The notes below the pieces were generated by a model, which was given only the letters and a program-made list of their open reading frames with translations, did no database searches and was not told the origin of the DNA. Shown piece by piece: positions 40,809-49,242 of a stretch of 64,000 bases of DNA; position 1 is the stretch's first letter; every line of letters starts with the position of its first letter. The position numbers and the translations under genes were made by a program. The DNA is from Agrobacterium sp. RAC06. GTDB taxonomy: Bacteria > Pseudomonadota > Alphaproteobacteria > Rhizobiales > Rhizobiaceae. The DNA lies in assembly GCF_001713475.1 (NCBI RefSeq), contig NZ_CP016499.1:4465501-4529500 (forward strand). Direction: 5' to 3'.

Positions 40809-40864
40809 GGAGCGCCCGGCGGCCGGGTCAGCCGTTTGGCGATTGCTCCTCGAAATCCCCTTTT
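40784..40864 (+). promoter_or_regulatory. leuA transcription attenuator
   Basis: Beyond the leucine codons the DNA carries overlapping inverted repeats. GCCGGG/CCCGGC begins before the leader stop, GAGGAGC (40807-40813) pairs with GCTCCTC (40845-40851), and CCCGGC/GCCGGG is nested inside. They are followed by CCCCTTTTG at 40857-40865. These can form competing terminator and antiterminator stems, the layout of a leader-peptide attenuator. Confidence 0.7.
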
Positions 40865-40968
40865 GTAATGCAATCCATCCCTTGAATAGGGCCTGTTCGG
40901 ACGTGCCAAAGCTCCGCTGATTTGTTATCAGCCATGGCAGCCGCCAGGGACGAGAAGAGACGAAGACG

Positions 40969-42684
40969 ATGATTTTGAAGACCCATACCGTGAAGCAGGG
41001 CATGCCGGACGCTTCGCAGAAGTACCGCGCCTATCCGCAAATCGCCATTCCGGACCGCACCTGGCCGTCGAAGGTGATCGACAAGGCACCGATCTGGTGC
41101 TCGGTCGACCTGCGCGACGGCAATCAGTCGCTGGTCAATCCGATGGGCCATGACCGCAAGGCGCGCATGTTCCAGCTGTTGCTCGACATGGGCTTCAAGG
41201 AAATCGAGATCGGCTTTCCCTCGGCCTCCCAGACGGACTTCGACTTCGCCCGCTGGTGCGTGGAAGAGGGCGGCGTGCCCGCCGATGTGTCGCTGCAGGT
41301 GCTGGTGCAGTGCCGGCCGGAGTTGATCACGCGGACGTTTGAGGCGCTGGAAGGTGCCAAGAACCCGATCATCCACTTCTACAACTCCACCTCCGAGCTG
41401 CAGCGCCGCGTGGTGTTCGGCAAGGACGTCGCTGGCATCAAGCAGATCGCGGTTGATGCGGCGAAGATGATCATGGACATGGCGGCGAAGGCTGGTGGCG
41501 GTTATCGCTTCGAATATTCGCCTGAGAGTTTCACCGGCACCGAGCTGGAAGTGGCTTTGGAGATCTGCAACGCCGTTATCGCCGAAGTGAAGCCGACTGA
41601 TGACAACAAGCTGATCCTGAACCTGCCGTCGACCGTCGAGATGGCGACGCCGAACATTTATGCCGACCAGATCGAATGGATGTGCCGCAACATCGACAAC
41701 CGCGAAAACGTGCTGATCTCCTTGCATCCGCATAATGACCGCGGCACGGGCATCGCTGCGACCGAGCTGGGCCTGATGGCCGGTGCCGACCGCGTCGAAG
41801 GCACGCTGTTCGGCAATGGCGAGCGGACCGGCAATGTCGATATCGTGACGCTGGCGCTCAACATGTTTACGCAAGGTGTCGACCCGCAGCTGGATTGTTC
41901 CGACATCGAGCGGATCAAGGCCGTCTACGAATATTCCAACGAGATGGTCATTCCCGAGCGCCATCCTTATGTCGGCGAACTGGTCTATACGGCCTTTTCT
42001 GGTTCGCACCAGGATGCCATCAACAAGGGCATGAAGGCGATCAAGACCGCTAATCATCCGGTGTGGGAAGTGCCTTATCTGCCGATCGATCCGCAGGATG
42101 TTGGTCGCACCTATGAGGCGATCATCCGGATCAACTCGCAGTCGGGCAAGGGCGGTATCGCCTATATCCTGCAGGAGGACTACGGCATCAACCTGCCGCG
42201 CAACCTGCAGATCGAGTTCCGCGAGGACATCCAGCGGATCACCGACGAAGAAGGCAAGGAACTGCCGTCGAAGAAGATTTACGACCGCTTCATCGAACGG
42301 TACGTCGATCAGACCGGCGCGCGCATCAAGTTCGTCGATCACCACACCTATCCGGCCGGGACTGACCAGAAGGGTATTCGGGTGGTTGCCGCCGAGATTA
42401 CCGACAATGGCGAGACAAAGCGGATCGAAGGCAAGGGAACGGGCCCGATCGACGGCTTCGTCAACGCGCTCTCGACCTATCTCGGCATCGACCTCTCGGT
42501 GCAGGATTATTCCGAGCACTCTTTGCAGCATGGCTCGAATGCAGCTGCCATCGCCTATGTCGAAATGACCCATGCTGGCGGCAAGTTGTTTGGGGCTGGC
42601 ATCAACACCAACATCGTGACGGCCTCGCTGGAGGCGATCGTCTCGGCCGCCAACCGTGTGTTGGACGAGCAGAAGAAAGCCTGA
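40969..42684 (+). CDS. leuA: 2-isopropylmalate synthase, long (type 2) form
   Basis: A 571-residue enzyme that condenses acetyl-CoA with 2-oxoisovalerate, the first committed step of leucine synthesis. The TIM-barrel catalytic domain shows the metal-binding Asp in CSVDLRDGNQSLV, EIEIGFPSASQTDFDF, and the HPHNDRGTG histidine pair. Residues about 430-570 are the LeuA regulatory domain (GKGTGPIDGFVNAL, GAGINTNIVTASLEAIVSA), where leucine binds for feedback inhibition. Length and start fit the Corynebacterium/Rhizobium-like long form. Regulation is by the upstream leader attenuator and presumably by leucine feedback. An alpha/beta hydrolase gene starts 4 bases after the stop. Confidence 0.96.
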   Translation: MILKTHTVKQGMPDASQKYRAYPQIAIPDRTWPSKVIDKAPIWCSVDLRDGNQSLVNPMGHDRKARMFQLLLDMGFKEIEIGFPSASQTDFDFARWCVEEGGVPADVSLQVLVQCRPELITRTFEALEGAKNPIIHFYNSTSELQRRVVFGKDVAGIKQIAVDAAKMIMDMAAKAGGGYRFEYSPESFTGTELEVALEICNAVIAEVKPTDDNKLILNLPSTVEMATPNIYADQIEWMCRNIDNRENVLISLHPHNDRGTGIAATELGLMAGADRVEGTLFGNGERTGNVDIVTLALNMFTQGVDPQLDCSDIERIKAVYEYSNEMVIPERHPYVGELVYTAFSGSHQDAINKGMKAIKTANHPVWEVPYLPIDPQDVGRTYEAIIRINSQSGKGGIAYILQEDYGINLPRNLQIEFREDIQRITDEEGKELPSKKIYDRFIERYVDQTGARIKFVDHHTYPAGTDQKGIRVVAAEITDNGETKRIEGKGTGPIDGFVNALSTYLGIDLSVQDYSEHSLQHGSNAAAIAYVEMTHAGGKLFGAGINTNIVTASLEAIVSAANRVLDEQKKA

Positions 42685-42688
42685 TGAG

Positions 42689-43465
42689 ATGACGCTCTTC
42701 GCCGAGGTTCGACATCCGTCCTCGGCGAAGGCCCCACTTGCGTTGCTGCATGGTTTTGGCGGGATCGGCGCCTCCTGGGCGCCGGTCATCGAGCGGCTCG
42801 AGCCACACCAGCCGCTTGTCGTCTATGACCTGCCGGGGCATGGGCGCTCGCTTGATGCCGAGGGTGTCGGGCATGCCGGCGTGATGGCCAAGGCCATTCT
42901 GGCGGATCTCGACCGGCGCGGCATTTCGAGCTTTCATCTTTGCGGTCATTCCATGGGTGGGGCGATTGCCAGCCTGATTGCGCTCAGGGCGCGGGATCGG
43001 GTGGCATCCCTGACACTTGTGGCGCCAGGTGGCTTTGGTCCCGAGATCGATCATCAGGCCTTGCGGCGTTATGGTTCGGCCGTCGAACCAGACGAGTTGG
43101 CTGTCGGGTTGGCTGCAATGGCTGCCCAGGGTGTTGCGTTTGAGGCAGCGGCTCTCGATCGGCTCGCGGCTGCTCGACGGATTGCCGGGGCGACGGATCG
43201 ACTGATGGAGATCCTCCAATCCTTCCTCGTGGAAACCGACGAACGGATCGGGCAGGGGACGTTGCCGCTCTCCTCATTCTCCGATCTCGGCATTCCAACG
43301 CGATTGCTCTGGGGAACGGCCGACCCGATCCTGCCGGTCGCGCAGGCAAAAAACATCTGGGAGGGCGCGGAGGTCACGCTGATCGAGACTGCAGGCCACA
43401 TGCTGATCGACGAGGCGCCGGATAGGGTGGCTGTGGCGATCCGGGCGGCGATGGCTGAAGGATAG
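42689..43465 (+). CDS. Alpha/beta hydrolase
   Basis: A 258-residue alpha/beta-hydrolase-fold protein. The oxyanion-hole strand is LALLHGFGGIGASW, the nucleophile is in CGHSMGGAIAS, the acid is probably in LWGTADPILPV and the histidine in IETAGHMLIDEAPDRV, giving a full triad. Substrate is unknown; the family includes esterases and the E2-fusion acyl hydrolases. Start ATG 42689 follows the leuA stop by 4 bases, so it is cotranscribed with leuA. A RIME1-like element follows the stop directly. Confidence 0.85.
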   Translation: MTLFAEVRHPSSAKAPLALLHGFGGIGASWAPVIERLEPHQPLVVYDLPGHGRSLDAEGVGHAGVMAKAILADLDRRGISSFHLCGHSMGGAIASLIALRARDRVASLTLVAPGGFGPEIDHQALRRYGSAVEPDELAVGLAAMAAQGVAFEAAALDRLAAARRIAGATDRLMEILQSFLVETDERIGQGTLPLSSFSDLGIPTRLLWGTADPILPVAQAKNIWEGAEVTLIETAGHMLIDEAPDRVAVAIRAAMAEG

Positions 43466-43568
43466 AACATTTCCGGCGGAATTAGAATCGCCTGAAATGC
43501 TCTATCTCTTTGCTTTGACGCAATTCCGAACGCAAAACCGGTTCCCACTTTTGCTGGAATTGCTCTAG
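43466..43568 (+). repeat. RIME1-like rhizobial intergenic element, copy 2
   Basis: Starts at the hydrolase stop codon and ends CTGGAATTGCTCTAG. It includes TTCCGGCGGAATTAGAATCG and ACGCAATTCCGAACGCAAAA. It matches copy 1 at 29018 in the same orientation. From memory this is the RIME1 family of Rhizobiaceae. It lies between convergent genes. Confidence 0.8.
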
Positions 43569-43572
43569 CGGC

Positions 43573-44481
43573 TCAACCGAGCAGCCGTTCGCTGTGATCG
43601 AGCTTGAGCGGGGCATCTTCGCTTTCGATCTTGTAGCGCTGCCAGTCGAGTTGCCAGTTTCCGGCTTCGCCATCGATCGAGAAGAGATTGTAGCCGGCAG
43701 CGGGTTTCTTAGCGCCTGGTCCCTGGCTTGCCGAGGCGATGCCGACGACGGGGACGTTCTTTTCGCGGTCCGTCAGCCAGTAGAGCGTGTTGAGATGGGT
43801 GTGGCCGTGCAGCACGAGTTCGGCGCCGCCGGTGCGGATCGCGGCGGCGAAACGGCGGATGCCGATCATCCGCTTGTGCTGGGGAGCCGCTCCCCGGATC
43901 GGCGGATGGTGGATCATCACCACGCGGAAAAGACCTTCCTCGCCGGCGGCCTTTAGAAGTGCTGCGGTCTCGCGGGCCTGGCGACCGCTGAAATAGCCCT
44001 GGGCGGAGAAGGGTGGGGTGGCGATGGAGGTCGAGCAGCCGATCAGCGCGACCGGGCCACGGCGGCGGATATAGGGGAAGAGTTTGTGATCGTCCTGGAA
44101 AATCAGCGGATCGTCGTCGCCGCGCATGTAGTCGTACCAGGCCTGCACGACGCGCTCGTGGGCGCCAGGCACATAGGCGTCGTGATTTCCCGGCACAACG
44201 GATGTATCGAGCGGTGCACCAGCTTCCTTCAGCCATTCGGAAACGAGCTTGACCTCAAGCTTTGAGGCGAGGTTCACGAGGTCGCCCGTTATGGCAAGGT
44301 GATCCGGGTTTTCGGTACGAAGCGACTCCAGGACCATTTCCAGCGCATTGGGGAAAAGGTGCTTGCGGCGGTTGCGATGCCAGTTCACATAGCCCGTAAT
44401 CCGCTTAGAGGCCAGTTCCCGGATCGTCAGGTTCGGCAGCGGGCCGAGATGCACGTCGGAGATGTGGGCGAGCTTGAACAT
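43573..44481 (-). CDS. Metallophosphoesterase
   Basis: A 302-residue calcineurin-like phosphoesterase with the five metal-binding blocks in order: LAHISDVHLG near residue 5, LAITGDLVN near 65, VVPGNHDAYV near 97, VVMIHHPPI near 190 and VLHGHTHLN near 228. It probably hydrolyses a phosphomonoester or phosphodiester (the closest build is that of UDP-2,3-diacylglucosamine or cyclic-nucleotide hydrolases). Cytoplasmic, no signal. ATG 44481 is chosen over 44517 by domain start. Its neighbour on the other strand is a Nudix hydrolase, 41 bases away. Confidence 0.88.
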   Translation of the reverse strand: MFKLAHISDVHLGPLPNLTIRELASKRITGYVNWHRNRRKHLFPNALEMVLESLRTENPDHLAITGDLVNLASKLEVKLVSEWLKEAGAPLDTSVVPGNHDAYVPGAHERVVQAWYDYMRGDDDPLIFQDDHKLFPYIRRRGPVALIGCSTSIATPPFSAQGYFSGRQARETAALLKAAGEEGLFRVVMIHHPPIRGAAPQHKRMIGIRRFAAAIRTGGAELVLHGHTHLNTLYWLTDREKNVPVVGIASASQGPGAKKPAAGYNLFSIDGEAGNWQLDWQRYKIESEDAPLKLDHSERLLG

Positions 44482-44522
44482 GGCGCTTCTCTTAACGACG
44501 CTGAAACCGAGGGGCAAGGAAA

Positions 44523-45029
44523 ATGACGCCAGCGGGTGGTGCCGGGACGGGTGCCGATAGCGAAAGGCTCGGATGGCCGAAGAGGTTCCTTGTTCGCCTT
44601 CTGCATGTCTATTTCGCCATCAATCGTGGCATGACGCTTGGTGTTCGTGCCGCCTGTTTCGACGAGGCGGGGCGGATCTTCCTGGTCCGCCACACCTATG
44701 TGCCCGGTTGGCATATGCCGGGCGGCGGGGTGGAGCGCGGCGAGACGGCGATCGAAGCGCTTTTGAAGGAAATGCGGGAGGAGGGTAATCTTGAACCCGT
44801 CGATGCTCCCGCACTCTTCCATGTCTACTTCAATGCCCGGATCAGCCGGCGTGACCATGTCTTGCTTTACCGTGTCAACGTGCGGCAGACGATGGTCCGC
44901 CCCGCAGACCGGGAGATTGCCGAGGCTGGCTTCTTCCACTTCGACGCTCTGCCGGAGGGCGTGACCCAGGCGACACGGCGTCGGATCGCGGAACTGCGCG
45001 GGGAAATCTCCCCGGGGCATCACTGGTGA
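44523..45029 (+). CDS. Nudix hydrolase, atypical box
   Basis: A 168-residue Nudix hydrolase. The Nudix box reads GGVERGETAIEALLKEMREE, in which the usual Arg-Glu of the REUxEE part is Lys-Glu; the catalytic glutamates remain. The start is preceded by AAGGA. A hydrophobic stretch near the N-terminus (LVRLLHVYFAIN) may lie in a groove or on the membrane. Substrate is unknown; this class hydrolyses NDP-linked compounds. It is divergent from the metallophosphoesterase gene. Confidence 0.82.
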   Translation: MTPAGGAGTGADSERLGWPKRFLVRLLHVYFAINRGMTLGVRAACFDEAGRIFLVRHTYVPGWHMPGGGVERGETAIEALLKEMREEGNLEPVDAPALFHVYFNARISRRDHVLLYRVNVRQTMVRPADREIAEAGFFHFDALPEGVTQATRRRIAELRGEISPGHHW

Positions 45030-45032
45030 GTG

Positions 45033-46016
45033 TCAGACGCCGAGCTTTTCTCGACCGTGCGGCGCCATCAGGTCCTCATCAGGGCCAACCGGCACGACCC
45101 CGGTCGGATTGATCATGGTGTGGCTGCGGTAATAGTGATGCTTGATGTGGCGCATCTCGACCGTCTCGGCCACGCCCGGCGTCTGGTAGAGGTCGCGCAG
45201 ATAGGCCGACAGGGCAGGATAATCGGCGATGCGGCGGATGTTGCACTTGAAGTGGCCGACATAGACGGGGTCGAAGCGCACCAGCGTGGTGAACAGACGC
45301 CAGTCTGCTTCCGTCATGCCGCTACCGAAGAGGTAGCGCTGATCGGTCAGTCGCTTCTCCAGCCAATCGAGTGTCTCGAAGAGCGGATAGACGGCGCTTT
45401 CATAGGCTTCCTGGGTTGTGGCGAAACCGGCTTTGTAGACGCCGTTATTGACCGTGTCGTAAATGCGGGCGTTCACCTCGTCGATCTCGGAATGGAGATC
45501 TTCGGGGTGCATGTCGAGGCCCGAGCCGGTCAGGCCGTCGAAGGCCGAATTCAACATGCGGATGATCTCGGAGCTCTCGTTCGAGACGATAGTGTTCTGA
45601 TGCTTGTCCCAGAGGACCGGTACGGTCACGCGGCCCGAGAAGGTCGGGTCGGCTTTGACATAAACCTGCCAGAGGAAATTCGAGCCGAAGAGATGATCCG
45701 GCGTGGCGCCGTCGCGGTCGTGGAATTCCCAGCCGTTCGACAGCATCAGCGGATCGACCACGGAAACCGAGATCAGGTCTTCGAGGCCCTTCAGGGCGCG
45801 GAAGATCAGGGTGCGATGCGCCCAGGGGCAGGCATAGGAGACGTAGAGGTGGTAGCGACCTGCCTCTGCCTTGAAACCGCCCTTGCCGGAAGGGCCGGCG
45901 GAGCCGTCTGCGGTCACCCAGTTGCGGAAGCTCGAGTCAGCCCTCTTGAAGTGCCCCGAGGTCGATTTCGTGTCGTACCAGACGTCCTGCCAGACGCCAT
46001 CCACCAGTCTACCCAT
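45033..46016 (-). CDS. Glutathionyl-hydroquinone reductase-like protein (GST omega/Xi class, YqjG-like)
   Basis: A 327-residue glutathione transferase of the Xi class, which removes glutathione from glutathionyl-hydroquinones. The catalytic cysteine is in HLYVSYACPWAHRTLIFRALKGLE, and VPVLWDKHQNTIVSNESSEIIR is the glutathione-binding strand and helix. The C-terminal helical domain includes ETLDWLEKRL, RYLFGSGMTEADWRLF and GHFKCNIRRIADYPALSAYLRDLYQ. Length matches the family. ATG 46016 is chosen because MGRLVDGVW is the usual N-terminus. It converges on the Nudix gene with 3 bases between them. Confidence 0.92.
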   Translation of the reverse strand: MGRLVDGVWQDVWYDTKSTSGHFKRADSSFRNWVTADGSAGPSGKGGFKAEAGRYHLYVSYACPWAHRTLIFRALKGLEDLISVSVVDPLMLSNGWEFHDRDGATPDHLFGSNFLWQVYVKADPTFSGRVTVPVLWDKHQNTIVSNESSEIIRMLNSAFDGLTGSGLDMHPEDLHSEIDEVNARIYDTVNNGVYKAGFATTQEAYESAVYPLFETLDWLEKRLTDQRYLFGSGMTEADWRLFTTLVRFDPVYVGHFKCNIRRIADYPALSAYLRDLYQTPGVAETVEMRHIKHHYYRSHTMINPTGVVPVGPDEDLMAPHGREKLGV

Positions 46017-46264
46017 GGTCGCTTCCTTCTCGTTTGAACTTGACCCGGAAGATACGGCTGTCGGATGCAATTGCGAGGGGCGATGGATTGAACAGTGCGT
46101 TTTCCGTTGGACGGACAGAAATTTTGCTGCTATCGGAACAACACTCAAGATTTGAAGGCCCCGATGACCCTCGCACGGAACCCACGACGACGCTGAAGCT
46201 CTCGAACGCACGATATTCGTGCGCGTGAACCCTATTGCTGTCTGTCTATTGGTTTCGGTCATCC

Positions 46265-46822
46265 ATGTTTCACTCCGGCCTTGTCTACCTCACCGAGGAT
46301 GCGTCGCACGACGCTGTCATCGAACTCATCAACGAAGAAGCTTTCGGTCCCGGCCGGCACACCCGTGCGGCAGCGCGAATCCGCGAGCAGGGCCCACATG
46401 ACCGGTCACTTTCCTTCATCTGCACCGACAATGGTGAGACGATTGCCTCGGTGCGCATGACGCCAGTGCTGGCCGGCGCCGTTCAAGGGCATCTGCTCGG
46501 ACCGCTTGCTGTCCGCCCATCCCACAAGAACCGGGGGATTGGCCGCGAACTTGTGCGGATCGCGATCGAGGCGGCGCGTCGGAAGGGCTCGGAAGGTGTC
46601 ATCCTGATCGGTGATCCGCCCTATTACATGCCGCTCGGCTTCGAGAAGGTCGCCTACCAGGCGCTCGACTTTCCCGGTCCCGTCGATCCGAACCGGGTGC
46701 TGGTCGTGCCTTTGGTGGGCGACGTGCATGACCGTTTGAAGGGTGTGATCGCCTGGCGGGACGCAAGTCCCGTCGAGGCCGCGGATGCGGCCGACGGTTC
46801 GAAACGCTACGCCTCCGCCTGA
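46265..46822 (+). CDS. GNAT-family N-acetyltransferase (1)
   Basis: A 185-residue GNAT enzyme. The acetyl-CoA binding region is GPLAVRPSHKNRGIGRELVRIAIEAARRKG, with the R-G-I-G pyrophosphate loop, and a following strand GVILIGDPPYYMPLGFEKV. It resembles YhbS-type acetyltransferases of unknown substrate. Its 3' end overlaps the end of the convergent AI-2E-type permease gene by 16 bases. Confidence 0.85.
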   Translation: MFHSGLVYLTEDASHDAVIELINEEAFGPGRHTRAAARIREQGPHDRSLSFICTDNGETIASVRMTPVLAGAVQGHLLGPLAVRPSHKNRGIGRELVRIAIEAARRKGSEGVILIGDPPYYMPLGFEKVAYQALDFPGPVDPNRVLVVPLVGDVHDRLKGVIAWRDASPVEAADAADGSKRYASA

Positions 46823-47922
46823 CGCGGCGACTGCTCCCAGGGAAGGCACGGCCGTTCGCGCATCGGGTGGACGCTTTCAACCTCACGTTCGAGACAGGCA
46901 CGAATGTAGACCCGGTTCACCAGTTGCATCAGCAAGGCAGTGAGCGGTGTTGCCATGGCGAGCCCAATCAGGCCGAAGAGCGTTCCGAAGACAAGTTGCG
47001 ACGAGATCACCAGGACGGGAGGAAGAGACACTTTCTGCTTCTGCACGATCGGCGTGACGACGTAACTCTCCAGTGTCTGGACGAACATATAGACGGCAAG
47101 CACCATCAGCACCGCATTTGTCCCATCGGGTACGGCGAGCAGCAAGCCTGGGATCGCGGCGAGGATGGGGCCGACATTCGGGATGAAGGCGAGCAAGCCG
47201 GCGATGAGGCCAAGCGCCAAGGCGAGCGGTATGCCGATCAGCCAGAGACCGAGACCGGTCAGAATGCCGACGACGGACATCGATATCAACTGTGCCGACA
47301 ACCAGCTCTGCAGCGTCGCGATGCTCTCGTCGATCACGTTGCCGGCCTCAGGACGGAGCGACGGCGCAAACAGGCGCAGAAAGCCTCTTCTGTAGGTGCC
47401 GGGATCGAACGCGCCATAGAGCGCGATAAAGAGCAGCAGGACACTGTTGCCGAGATAGCCGAATGCGGAACCAAGCGCCTGCGTGGCGGCGCCGCCGAAC
47501 GCGCCGGACCAGAGATCGGTCTGCTCCATGCGATCGAGGAGTTCGCGGCCCCAGGCATATTGCTCGATGCGCTCGGCAAGGCTCTGTGCCGCTTCGGGGA
47601 GCTGTCGCCACAGCTCGTCGATCTGCGTCGATACGGCGGGCGCTGCGACCGTGCCGCCAATTGTAAAGCCGCCGACGATCAGCAGGAGGAAGATCGCCAC
47701 ACCCCATGCCGGGCGCAGCGACAGATGCCGGGCAATCCAGAGCCCTCCAGCCCGAAAGAATACGGCGAGCAGGAGCCCGGCAAAGATCATCAGCAGCGTT
47801 GCGGGCAAAAGAACCAGGAAAAGGATGAGCGCCGCTGCGAGGACGCCGAGTGACAGGACGCGCATCGAGACGCCTCTATCCCGCGCTTGATTGCGGCCTG
47901 ATGCTCTGTCCGTTCGGTTCAT
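46807..47922 (-). CDS. AI-2E-family transporter (PerM/YdiK type)
   Basis: A 371-residue inner-membrane protein with about eight hydrophobic segments in two clusters (residues 20-90 and 155-340). The hallmark segment GLIAGLLAFIPNVGPILAAIPG is followed by LAVYMFVQTLESYVVTPIVQKQKVSLPPVLVISSQLVFG, and the large periplasmic part holds QIDELWRQLPEAAQSLAERIEQYAWGRE. The family includes a quorum-signal AI-2 exporter and several unrelated permeases, so substrate is uncertain. It is convergent with the GNAT gene; their ends overlap. Confidence 0.85.
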   Translation of the reverse strand: MNRTDRASGRNQARDRGVSMRVLSLGVLAAALILFLVLLPATLLMIFAGLLLAVFFRAGGLWIARHLSLRPAWGVAIFLLLIVGGFTIGGTVAAPAVSTQIDELWRQLPEAAQSLAERIEQYAWGRELLDRMEQTDLWSGAFGGAATQALGSAFGYLGNSVLLLFIALYGAFDPGTYRRGFLRLFAPSLRPEAGNVIDESIATLQSWLSAQLISMSVVGILTGLGLWLIGIPLALALGLIAGLLAFIPNVGPILAAIPGLLLAVPDGTNAVLMVLAVYMFVQTLESYVVTPIVQKQKVSLPPVLVISSQLVFGTLFGLIGLAMATPLTALLMQLVNRVYIRACLEREVESVHPMRERPCLPWEQSPRQAEA

Positions 47923-48071
47923 GTGAATTGCCCCTTGTTCGCCAAAAGTCGCTGGGGCCATGCCGGCACCCTAGACTGGGAACAGTGGGGAGGGCTCGAT
48001 GTTCCGATCCATTCTTGGCCCGCATGTGCTGGCGGTGATCCCAACAATGGGCGATCGGGCGAAGCAGAAGC

Positions 48072-48491
48072 TCAGAAGCGCTTGATCAGCCAGCAGATAT
48101 CATAGCCCTTGGCAAAATCCTCGATGCGGCCGAAGACGTGGTAGCCGGCACGTTCATAGGCACGGCAGGCAGCCGGGTTGATCGTGTCGATATAAGCGCC
48201 GATGCAACCGCGCGCCTTCGCCTCTTCTTCGGCGAGTGTCAACAATCTGCCGGCCATGCCCTGACCGCGCAGGCGCTCAGGGACCGAGAGCAATTCCACA
48301 TAAAGCCAACCGCGACCGGTATAGCCGACGAGGCCACCGTCGACGGAGCCGTCGTCTGCCTGAATCGGAATGAAGAGATCGCGCCTATCGGATGGGCCGA
48401 GCATGGTCTCGTTGTGGGCCTTGATGCTGGCGAGGATCGCGTCGCGGGCGGTTTCGGGGACGGTGTCGGCGGGAGGGAGTGATGGAGGCAT
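48072..48491 (-). CDS. GNAT-family N-acetyltransferase (2)
   Basis: A 139-residue GNAT protein with the acetyl-CoA motif LSVPERLRGQGMAGRLLTLAEEEAKARG and a following AYIDTINPAACRAYERAGYHVFG. Short, single-domain, substrate unknown. It is divergent from the next GNAT gene, with about 200 bases between them. Confidence 0.85.
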   Translation of the reverse strand: MPPSLPPADTVPETARDAILASIKAHNETMLGPSDRRDLFIPIQADDGSVDGGLVGYTGRGWLYVELLSVPERLRGQGMAGRLLTLAEEEAKARGCIGAYIDTINPAACRAYERAGYHVFGRIEDFAKGYDICWLIKRF

Positions 48492-48690
48492 GGGCGAAGG
48501 TTAGGCTGCGTTGGCTTCATTGTCCACGTGCTGGTCGGCTGGCCCACATCGGTCATGGGGGGATTCCGAGTGACCACAGCCGCAAAGTGCCTGTTTCCTC
48601 AGGGGGCTTGGTCGACGATGCATCGTTGGTCCGCCGTCGAATATGCTAGATCTGGTCCGCCCAGCTACCGATTTTGCAGTGAGAATTCCG

Positions 48691-49203
48691 ATGCATCCGA
48701 TACCGACATTCACAACAGGTCGCCTCGTTCTACGCGCCATGCGCAAGGAGGACTGGCCTTCGTACAAGCAGCTGATGGCGTCGGAACGGGCGCAATTCAT
48801 GGGTGGCCCTTTCCTGGATGCTGCAGCCTGGGGCATGTTCTGCAGCGACCATGCGCAATGGGATCTGTTTGGTTGCGGGGCGCTGATGATCGATGAAACA
48901 ACGACCGGTGCCTGTGTGGGACAGGTGGGGATCAATGCGGGGCCGCTGTTCCCGGAGTTCGAGTTGGGATGGTTCGTATATCCTCAATTTGAAGGCAGGG
49001 GCTATGCCCATGAGGCGGCTGAAGCGCTGCTCCATTGGGCGAGAGAAGTGCGGCAGTTGCCGAGCCTCGTCAGCTATGTCGATCCTGACAATGTCAGATC
49101 TGCCGGCCTCGCCACACGGCTTGGTGCCGAGCTGGACCAGCGAGCGGCACGGCCGTCGCCGGGCGATCTGGTATACCGTCACTATCCAAAGCAGCCGGAA
49201 TAG
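48691..49203 (+). CDS. GNAT-family N-acetyltransferase (3), RimJ/RimL-like
   Basis: A 170-residue GNAT protein of the RimJ/RimL type: TFTTGRLVLRAMRKEDWPSY at the N-terminus, then ELGWFVYPQFEGRGYAHEAAEALLHWARE with the acetyl-CoA loop and SYVDPDNVRSAGLATRLGAEL. Such enzymes acetylate the N-termini of ribosomal proteins or small amines. Start is set at ATG 48691 because family members begin just before TTGRL; an ATG at 48643 would add 16 residues. Confidence 0.82.
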   Translation: MHPIPTFTTGRLVLRAMRKEDWPSYKQLMASERAQFMGGPFLDAAAWGMFCSDHAQWDLFGCGALMIDETTTGACVGQVGINAGPLFPEFELGWFVYPQFEGRGYAHEAAEALLHWAREVRQLPSLVSYVDPDNVRSAGLATRLGAELDQRAARPSPGDLVYRHYPKQPE

Positions 49204-49242
49204 GCGTGTCGGCTGGATGCGGCGTCACGGAAGGTCGCGGCA

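Noticed and set aside
40828..42789. 653-codon open frame on the minus strand opposite leuA
   Set aside because: It is the antisense shadow of leuA in high-G+C DNA. It shows no domain, and leuA has full family motifs and a leader attenuator.
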